Shown here piece by piece: positions 34,601 through 46,000 of a stretch of 64,000 bases of DNA. The position numbers were made by a program, and so were the translations under genes. The notes beneath the pieces are model-generated. The model ran no database searches, was not told the origin of the DNA, and saw nothing but the letters and a program-made list of their open reading frames with translations. The DNA comes from Anodontia alba (Eukaryota > Mollusca > Bivalvia > Lucinida > Lucinidae). The stretch spans positions 79,373,852-79,437,851 of the forward strand of contig OZ024830.1 of NCBI GenBank assembly GCA_964016985.1. The letters run 5' to 3'. Each line of letters starts with the position of its first letter. Within the stretch, counting starts at the first letter, position 1.

Positions 34601-37006
34601 CAAATTTTGTCCTTTTGAATAGAAATTTGTTCAGAATGCAGCAAACATATTTTGACAGAGATACCCACGAAAGTATATCGTGTCCTATTAAGTATATAAA
34701 ATTGTTGATGCACATACATTTCACTACTGCAATACTTTGTCCATTAACTGGCGTCCGAAATGGGATTAATTGGAAATATCGAACCTATTAATGAAGAATT
34801 GGTATCCAATTTTGTTAAAACAAAAGAAGAAATGATGTGATAGAAATATTTGTTATGGAGTGTGAACATATTCTTAGTGCCAATTTATTACCATTAAACA
34901 CATGGTTGGACAAATCGCAGATAAAGGGCGGGACAACAATGCAACATGTATAAATGCACGTTATTATTAAATAAGAGAAGCAATCTTTTCGCGACATCCT
35001 GTCCCCGTTTCTTACCTTGAAATACGTTAAGAATTGAAGTATATTACCTTCTTTAGAATTTAATATCGATGGTATCTACACTATAACCTCAATGGCTCGA
35101 ACCCGGATGGCTCGTTTACCGTGGATGATTCGAACTCTTTTTTCAGTCCCTACAAAATCCTTCCAATAGCTCATGAGAACAAATATTTAAGGATATTTTT
35201 CTTATTTTATCATGGAATTTTATGTTGTGTGTACTCATTAGAATCGCCTCATCGAGGCGATTCTAATGAGTACACTCAACATACAATCATTGTGTAGAAA
35301 ATCGAAAAGATTTCCCTAGATTATAGCTATTTGCTTCCTGAACTGGTGCCATGATTAACCCTCAGTGACTCGAACTACCCATGTCTTGAACGAATTTCCA
35401 TGGTCCCAAATATGTTCGAGCCATTGAGGTTCGACTGTATATATGAGTATGGTGTTTGACTAATAAAGAGTATGCTAAGTGCATTTTAAGTTCATTTTTT
35501 TTTTTTTTTTTTTTTTTTACTGGGCAGGCTTAGTCCTCTATGCGGTTAACCAGTAGGTTTGTTTTTTCTTCCACCTCCAGCATTGCTGCCTCCGGTGGAG
35601 GTATCCGTCCACCTCCAGCATTACTGCCTCCGGTGAAGGATAGAACGTACATCCAACGTGAAAACAAAAACCGATGACATAAGATTCGTTTCCATTCAAT
35701 GTTCTGTTAAACATCTAAAATCTTTATGCAAATGACTTACCTGTGCATCCGACCCACGTTTTCTGACCTTCTCAGGATTATCAGACGACTGTATCATTTT
35801 TTCCAAGAGCGGAGTCTGTATACAACTTGGAGAAAACCTGTTGAATACAAAGGTACACACACTATTGTTCCTTGCATTCAAGGTATTCTGACAAACGTAT
35901 CCGATCGAACCTATGCGCTTGCGGAAGTAGTTTGCCTCTCTGTAGAATAAAGGCGCTATAAGGCTTGTTGTCTTCTCCAAAGGGTAGGAAATGGTTGCTA
36001 TGAGAAATTGGGACACACTTGATAGACTTTCCGCAATTTTATAAAAGAGAAATATTTTGAAGATCTGGCCCAGAGGTTATAAAACATTTTTCGTGCTCAA
36101 CTCAGCTGAGCATGAAATTTGTTCTGCTTATAAATCTCAAATTATTTGTAATTCCAATTTTTTTTTCTTGCTTAACAAAGCTGAGCATGAAATTTTCTCT
36201 ATTAATAAATATGAAAAAGCCAACAATAGGTGGCATTTTTATATTTATTAGCAGAGAAAATTTCATGCTCAGCTGAGTTGAGCATGAAACTTCGGGCCTG
36301 TTTGCTCTTCCGCATGTCCCTTCTGAAAAAGTATCTACACGTACTCATAAAAGAACCAAAAGCTTCGAAGAGGAGCATTTTTTTTTCGTTTAAGTAGACA
36401 TATTTTCAGAAGGGAAGTAAAACAATTTTGACAGAGTTTTCTCTCCTGAACGCGTATGCATATCTCTTAAACTAAAGCATGTTGGTGTAATAGTTGTCGG
36501 ACCAACCCTTCTTATGAACCATTTTTTTTATGTAACTGAAGAGTACCACTTCAACTTACCACTAACCTCCTCATAGTTGTGACTGTAGTGAAATTACCTC
36601 GAAATACCGACATTACGAAAACAAGCCTATTCAAATATATTGAAAATTTTACTACCAAAAAATGAAAATTTTCAGTTAAAAAATTCTAATATTTTTCATA
36701 TTTCTGCTCAAAACATAGATTGTGGGTACTCGTTAGAACCGCCTCTGTAAACCCCAGTTTTACTATATAAAAGTTGGGTTCAAGGGGATCAAAATTATAT
36801 AGGCATGTTCTCTTGATGAGTACAAGCCAAATAAAAATCTAATAGGTTGCCTTTGGAAACAAATGAAAATCGGAGATTCGTTTATATTTAAATCACTTAG
36901 CATACGCACCCACATCCACCCCTCCCCCCCCCCCCCCGCGTCCCAGCACCCCCACCCCTGTACGCCACATCACACTTAACACAAGCTGCAATGAAATGAA
37001 GTAAAA

Positions 37007-37073
<67 letters not shown>

Positions 37074-40000
37074 TCAAGCAAAAGAAGAACTTAAGGAAAA
37101 GTAAGTTTAAGTGTGCCCAGAAAAGACTGCAAGTACAAACATCAACTTATGCATTTTATATCACTCGAGACAAAGTCAAAGTAACAGCTTTCTGAGATGA
37201 CTATTTCTTACAATATAGGTTGTTTGTAACACATGTAGAAAGGAGAAATGTAATTGTCGTAACGAAAACGTGCCTATATAATTTTGACCCCCTTAAACCC
37301 CACTTTTCTATAGTAAAACTGGAGTTTACAGGAGTATACATTATTTTTCTTATTTCTGCTCAAAACATAGATTGTGGGTACTCGTTAGAACCGCCTCATC
37401 GAGGCGGTTCTAACGAGTACCCACAATCTATGTTTTGAGCAGAAATATGAAAAATATTAGAATTATTCATCTGAAAATTTTCATTTTTTGGTGGTAAAAT
37501 TTTCAGTATATTTGAATTGGCATGTATTCATAATGCTTACTACTCACGCATTTACCCTTATACCATTAGCTGCTTCATCTATTGCCATAGCTTTCGTCAT
37601 GGATGTAATGGCACCTTGCATTAAAATATTACATTATTACTATTCAAATATACTGAAAATTTTCCCACCAAAAAATGAAAATTTTCAGATAAAAATTTCT
37701 GATATTTTTCATGTTTCTGCTCAAAACATAGATTGTAGGAACTCGTTAGAACCGCCTCATCGAGGCGGTTCTAACGAGTAGCCACAATCTATGTTTTGAG
37801 CAGAAATAATGAAAATAATGTGTACCCCTGTAAACCCCAGTGTTACTATATAAAAGTGGGGTTTAAGGGGGTCAAAACTATATAGGTGTGTTTTCGTGAT
37901 GCGGGCTGTAAACATTGGACCACACAGGACAAAACCCAATAGATGACATAAACTGCAAAACTTAGTTAAATGGCCCTAATTATTTTACATCATTACGAAA
38001 ACATGCCTATTCAAATAAACTGAAAATTTTACCACCAAAAAAATGAACATTTTCAGATAAAATATTCTGTTATTTTTTTATATTTCTGCTCAAAACATAG
38101 ATTGTAGGTATGTGTTAGAAACGCCTCGGCCAGGCGGTGCTAACGAGTACCCACAATCTATGTTTTTAAGCAGAAATAAGAAAAATAATGTGTACCCCTG
38201 TAAACCCCAGTTTTACTATATAAAAATGGGGTTTAAGGGGGTCGAAACTATATAGGCGTGTTTTCGTGATGTATACTGTGGCAATGCATACAATACATAT
38301 GCGAACCGGGTGTATTGTTTGTTTTAAATAAAAGTCGAACAAGATTAAAAGCCAACAAAAAATGAATATATGTCTAAAAGAGCTTAGAAACACGTATTAA
38401 AATAGTAAGGGCAATATCTTTGATAACAGCAAACTGTGTACTTTCTATTTTCAACCACAGAACTGTATAAAAAGGTTATCAAATACACAAATCCTAAGTT
38501 TAAGGGGATCTATTACACTATAACAGACAAATCTGTTCATTTTTTTCTTACCTTCTGAAAAAGTGTCCGGGTTATAAGGAAAGAATTTGCTCCTACATTA
38601 TGTCCTTTTAACTCTTATCATGCAATTGGCAAATTCAGCAGACGACAAACTGATGATTTCTTTTTTATGTTTCCCTTGAAAAAAGGATCGGCCACTTCAT
38701 GCAAATAGTCTCCTAAGGAGACAATATGCATGAAATGTCAAATCCTAGGAAAATTAAGAAACGTATTTCAAAATGTCGTCTGCTGACAGTTTTTCCCAGC
38801 ATGCAAAATTTCAGAAGGAGCCTAAAGTGCCGTAAAGCAAACATTAAGTAACAGAAGTTGTCTTGGTATAAATTAGCCAGCGCACGACAAAACCTACAAT
38901 AAGACTTGTGCGACCAGCGAAGACTCAGATCAGACTGCGCGGATGCGCAGTCTGATCAGAGTCTTCGCTGATCGCAAGTGCCTTCTACAGCCGCCGGGCT
39001 ATCCAAAGATGGATGAATTAGACCCTTGCCATATTAGCTGGCTGTACAGGCTGATCTGAGTCTTCGCTGGTCACACTGGTCTTATTGTAGGTTTTGTCTG
39101 CGCTGGCTCAAATGACATTAATTCAGCCTAGTGTATCAAGCCACATATCAAGCCCCCTTAGTTTAAGCGACACAATGACTCTTGTTATATTGCAAAGAAA
39201 CTTGTAGGCTTTTGATTGGATAGCGCAAGGGCAATTATTTTCGATGTATCCCTAGAGCAAAATGTTGCCCTTTCGCATTCGCCTTCGCTGAAATGCGATG
39301 TGCGCCATCTTGGCTTTGCTGCACAGTTGATGAGAAATAAAAGCGAAATAATACCATTTACCACAATAACTTTCAGCTAATAAATACCTAAGAACAAAAC
39401 GTTTGATTGTTTAATCCATTTGGTACTTTATATGATTGTTTTTCATTATTAATCTCATTCCAACATGACGCGTGCTAAAGGGTACATTTTATGACGTCGC
39501 TTGTAAACATTTACTTTTCACGACGTCCGCTGCAAAATAATTCTCAGGAAAACATTACAGCAAGTTACAAAAGGACGTAAAAAAGCTTTGCAGTATTACA
39601 AATTCGCAATTTTGGGCTCGGGAAAATATCGTTTTCAGGCTGGAAATGTGATCTCGTGCTCCCCGTCAAGAATCAAAATAACTAATAATGTTACCTTTGT
39701 TGCACAGTAAGTCACTGATTTTGCCTGTCCAATTTGACCCACTAAGCTCGTTGTTTGTATGATGTTACCTTTGGTCTTTCTCAGGTGAGGTAACGCATGC
39801 TGTAAGATACAAGACTTTTTATAGCGAATACGGAAAGACAAAACGTCTGAAATAAAAGTAGTTGCGGTCATGGTACCTAAGCCATAATCCAAACTTATAA
39901 ATCCGTAAACGAATGACGAATCAGAATGTTCAGACCAACAGACATCGACCCCAGACTAAAGGGTGTAATCAGGCGTCCGCGGATAGTAAGCATTACTTGG

Positions 40001-43000
40001 TAAGCAAGCTTCGCCCACCATGCCCATAGGCCTGAACGAAGGAAATATCGGTAGAAGCGGTAAAAACAAATCATGAAAGATCCAAATGATGCATAATTCA
40101 ACAACAGAAAAAGTACTGTAGTAACAGTAAAATTCCACTATTGCAACCTCTCAAAAATGCGACCATTCCACTTATACGACCAGCTTTTGTCAGTCCCATA
40201 TGGTTTCTAAGGGTTCTGACAAAATGGCATGTGCAAACAGTGTAGACCCAGATTAGACGGCTCCTTCAGGTCTGATCAAGGTCTACACTGTTTGCCATTC
40301 CACCTAGTATTTTAAGAAATAATTGCATCAAGGAAACAGTTTGGCAAATAAAAGCACGGAATAAATGTTTGAAATTTTAGAACATTTACTGTATTCTATA
40401 TTCATAATTAGGACCACTCAACTAGTAGTCCCAGAAGCGGTCTTAGCAGCGGTATTGAACTGTATTTTGCCACACAACGCATTTATATAAGTGAACGAGT
40501 TGCCAAGCGACCAGCTCCTCCTCTCCAAATTTAGATAACCACAAAACTAGATACGACATGGCAAATACAAGTACATAAAGACACTGACAGTACTGGTAGG
40601 TCGATCATCTCTGAGTGGTAGGTTGCGAAAATGGCCCTGAATACTTACAACTGTTACATTCAACTCTCTAATTCGTGTAATTTAGGCAAACGGTGCCGAC
40701 CCAGATCAGACGCCGCGTTCTTTGGTGTCTGATCTGGGTCTGCACTGTTTGCCAATGCCCCAAATGTCTCAGTACATGTTTTACAGATATCCCTTTATCA
40801 ACAGCACTCTGATGTCACAGTGACAAAAATTACCCGTTAATTTTCACATCTACAGCTTCCATCTGACACCACAAAACGGCTACGTTTTGATGGCTAACCC
40901 TATTGACCCCCTTCTGAAAATGGATTCAGATCTACAATTGGGTGAGTCCAATTTTGTTTCTTTTTAAACTATCTACAATTTTGATTTGACAGCAGCATAG
41001 CTCTGTCTCACATTAACCCCTAATGACCCGCTTTTGGCATGAGGTAAGGCTTGTGCTTGGCGGTGGGCAGTGCTAGAGTCTGCGCTGGATATGGACGAGA
41101 CCCACTGAAGCCAGCTCTCATCAAAACCTACGATTTGATATCAAACACAACTATGTTGGAGGCATATACCTGATAAGCTCAGGGATGGGGCTAGGGTCAG
41201 GCCTGGAGGTGGATGAGATAATATTAAGTACCATGTAACATCCTAGTAACATTCCTATCAAGAGATTCGATTTGTTAGAAAACAAAGCTTTGTTTGGAGA
41301 ATGACTCCGAATGTCCCCTTCTAGGGGTAGCTTGGGAATTTTCGTGGTTGAGACCTATTTACGTCTACACTTCTTCTGTCAGCTCCTGTCTTACATTAAA
41401 CATTGCTAGGTTTACGGTTAACCCCGAATTACCTGTTTTGAGGGTGTCATGGCTAGGGCTAAGGAGGAGGAGTCAGAGATGCATGTAGGCGCAGCACTGG
41501 ATGTACATGAGTCCGTTTTAATTCAATCGAAATCAACTATTGTTAAAGATCCCGCCATTATCATTGACTATATATTAAAGGAAGCACATTTACGGACAGG
41601 TGGGACGAACGCCGGATATCCCGCATAAGGGAATAACTCCAAATGTCCCAGTCCAGGTTTTACAGTCCAGTAGAGCTCGTAAATATTAAAAGCAAATGTA
41701 TCCCATTTTCACCAGAACATTTTACCGGAAGGGCGCCACTCCTAGAAATTTGCTTAAACACCTTAGTAAGCCTATATCAGAAGTCAAGAAAAAAGTTTAC
41801 GGGTGTATTTGAGCATTAGTTTGCATGAATAACAATAAAGAAAACAGTGCAAAGAAACGGATATTTTTAAAAAAAACAAAAACAAAAAAAAAACATGCAT
41901 ATACTAACACTAGCTTAGTGAAGTACCGACTGCCACTTAATCGGCAGGATAGATACACCTTCACAGATGAATCATAATGAAGCTGTGACAAGCTGTCCAT
42001 CGACAGCTTGTATCAGCTTTATCATGGTTCATATTTAGGTTTACCTCTATCCTGGCGAGTAAGTTCAAGTAGGCACTTCACTAGTCTAGCATTAAAATCC
42101 TTGTTGAGGCCGTAAAACGGCTTCACGATATTAGATATGTTCCGGCCGCTTTTGGTCATTGTGGATTTTGACAAAGTGCATGAGGTGTCACTGATGAACT
42201 CCGATTGGCAGAAATTGATTAGACTGACTAAGTCTAACTTAGAAAACATTGACACTTTAGCGGTTTTCTTCTTCTTCTTCTTCTTCTTCTCTCTCTGTGC
42301 GTGTGTGTATGTGTGTATGTGTGTGTCTTCATTGCTCTCAATAGTCATTTCTTGTTTCACTGATGTAAAACAAATAAAGAAATACACACCTTTGCCACAA
42401 GGAAGTAACTGACTAGATTCAAATCTAAAAGCGCTCGAAACTCATCAGCAGAAATATCATCTATACATTTGTGAGGAGGGTCTGAAAATAGAAAACCGTT
42501 AAAGTGTCGATGTTTTCTAAGTTAGCGTCGATATAAAGAGGATTGACTGTTTTACAAATTGCACAAAGCAGATCAGGTTTCTATCCACGCTTTCGGTATA
42601 CACCATACATTATTTAACCTGTTGTAATAAATTTGTACGATCCAAATTAAAAGTACGTGCAAACACATTTAAAATGTGACCGGAACCAAAAAGCCTTTGA
42701 TAGGTGTTTAAGACAAGATCGCGCAGTCGATGGCACGCCATCGCATATCGCCATGCTTTCACTAAGCAGTGAGAAAGTGAAAAATAATGTTGCTCTCGGA
42801 CACCATTACCACGCGGAGGTCATGTAGCAAGTTTAGTTAAAGTCCGTCCAGTGGTTTAGGAGGAGATAGCATGATGGACGTACTCGTACAAACGGACGGA
42901 CGGACGGACGGACGGATGCGTTCATAATATCCCCATTGCTTATTTTCTTTTTTTTTTTTTTTTTTTTTCAAAAAAAAAAGAAACGTGGGGATAATGCCAC

Positions 43001-46000
43001 AAAAGTGTTGGAATACAAATAATATTTTCTAAGTGAACCATATTTAAGATAACCGTTTTTCAATAAACTTCATTTGAACTGTGTAGTACTACAAGACAAC
43101 CAGATATGTACTTACGCCATCCGGCATTGTTGATAACACAGTCGATCTGTTTATACTGGGTTATTGTTTTAGTGATGAGATTCTGAAACAGATAACGGTA
43201 ATTGTAAGAGTTACTGTCCTAGAAGATGCGTAATTATACATCCTAGCGGTTTTTTGGCGGATTGTCCATTTTTATTTCGATTCAATCGCGGATGTTCACT
43301 ATAGTATCTTCTACTTGATGCCTGCGACAGTCTTGCTTTGCGGATCATATGATGGCTGCTGTGCTTCGTTAGTCATGGTAGCTGATGTATATGCGCAGAT
43401 ATGTGGTGTTAGTCTACAAAAGCTCATCACACTTTTATTTCAACCTTCTTGTGGATTCTCAGGCTGATTTGTGTCTTCGCTGGGCGCACATGTCTGAAGG
43501 TACGTTACTTTGCAAATGAAATTTCTAATGTGAGTCCTTCTGATGAATTTGTCAAAAAAATATGACAAAAAGTTGAAAGCGGTAGCGATATTCAGAGATA
43601 CAAAGTGCAGAAAATCGGTTTCTGAAAAGACGCCAATATTCATGTATGCATTTTCGAGATGAAGAGCGCTCGTATCAATTCCCTAGAATAACGCTGTTCT
43701 TAATCCTAGCCATAAATTAAACTGATACTTTTGGTTGCGAACCGTTCATGTCAACTTAAAGGTTGAAATATAAATATTTTCATAGGTGCAGCACTCATTA
43801 CGCATATGCGTAAGAAAATATTTGCAATAAGGAGAGACTACCTAACATAAAAGATGTCCTCCTTTATCACAGAGGCTGCTCTTATCATCCGACGAGCTTA
43901 TCCGTCACCGTTTGTGCAATCTACAATACTACAGCATTTCCAACAGCTTGCATATTGCATGCAAAACAACAAAAGCATGAAGTGCACAGTGACAGCAAAC
44001 AATGCACATTTATAACATGCATAGTTTCAAATGGAGAATGAAACACGTGCGAAGGATACATACAACATTTTTTGTATCAAACGAATTTAATCTATATACT
44101 CAATAAGGACAGATATGTCTGAGTAAACAATTAGACTAAGATCAGAACGCGCTCTCTGTAGATACTTCTCTTTGTTTGCTCTTCTGCTCGGTATTAGGAT
44201 ACATAATTGTGGTATTGTCTGAACTTCATTACTTTTGCATGAGTGTTGGTAATATCAGCCCTAACATATTCAGACGTGCGCCCAGCGAGGACTCAGATCA
44301 GTCTGTGTATTCGCACAATGATAAGAATTGTCCGTAGGCGCATTTTGGAATGCCAAGGCTGCAAAGTTTTTTCATGCCGACAACGAAGACACTGATCAGA
44401 CACGCCGGAATGTATATTTTCTCATGTTGTCTCTCATATATATTCTGCGCAGATGGTTGGTAACATGTATCGTACGGAATTTTTGGGCTAAAAATGTTAG
44501 ATTGTCCAATACCGAAGCTCAATATTTGAAATTTACCAACCGTTAATTGTATAATTATTTCTAAGCTTTATGATATTCGAAATGAGTTTCATACTGATAA
44601 AAACAGTCGTTTGAACACACAAAGGCTTAATTTCTGAATCAAAATTATCGATATTCTAATCTTCATGAAATTTTTTCTAGAAAAAATAAATGGCCGTCGA
44701 TGCTCTGAGGTAATTTCAAATTGTTAGTTTGACTTTGGCCTGCAAGTATCTTCAATCAAGACTTCTGTTTTGTTGTACAGGTAAGTTTCTACTGTGTCGT
44801 ATATCACTTTGTACGTGCAGTCTCGAAAGCTTTTCATCATACTGTTGATAAGAAAATGTACATGTTGTTTGTATATGTTTATTATCCGATGATTTAGGTA
44901 TAAAATACGTTGACTGAACAATTATGTATGGCTGGATCTATGCCAGGTTCAAGCGTGAGAGTGAGACCTGAGTTAAAACCATGATTAATCCGTCCTCAGA
45001 TCAAATATGTCTGCTGTTGACTGTTCCGTCGCCGTATGTCTGTTGCTTTGGAACATAGAACAGGACAAAACACGGTAAAAAAAACAGGTCGTGAGTAGCC
45101 GCGAGACCACATGGAGAGCAAATAACAACAGAACCACCGCCTTTCTTAGGACCGTCAACAGTAAAAGATACCGCGGGAGATAGGGGTGGGGTTAAATCGA
45201 TTTTATTGGTACCAAATCTTCTGCTAAGGTTCAAATGTTGCAAAAATACAAAACGATTATTTGGCTTTCAAAGAGGTTCCATAACTCAATCTCTGAAACA
45301 TCACATAAAAACGTGTAAATAAAATTGAATCGCATGATGATACCAAGATTAAAGCTCCTGGCAATCATCTGAGACACAGGCAGCCAGAGTTAAAGAAAAC
45401 CACTGTTTGAACCACGGAAACTGAATAAAGGCCTACAATAACAGTTTAAATTGTCAACATGAACCTTTTCCTGTTGCAAAGCAGAATCAAATCGGCAACA
45501 AAGACGTCCATAAATTTGTCCCTGTTGGAAATCCGTCGGAATATCCGTAAAAAGATATTAAATTGAATCTATAATATGTAGAAAAATTAAAATATACCTA
45601 AATTATGGTTCTTGTTCCTTGAACTCTGACTTTGCAAAACAAGTCACTATATTGCAACAAACGTATTTTATAATACAGTAATAAATAATTAGAACAGTAT
45701 GCCATCGAGATGTTTATTCATAAGATTAAGCAGTATAGCATGTATATGGGAAATGAATATGCATGAATCATGCATCTATACCTTTATGTCTTCCTCTTTA
45801 GTGACATCACAAAATATGAAGAAAGCCTCGCCTGGACCGTTCTGATTTAATTCCTTTTCCAAAGCTCTTCCTTCATCTTCTGTGGAAAGACAGAGACTAA
45901 TTTATAATACTGCAAGTACATGGCCTGCTCAGGCGCAATACAAATTACTTCAAATACGTTCGCATTTGCTTTTTGTGATTATGATCATTCCCCGAGGTAC

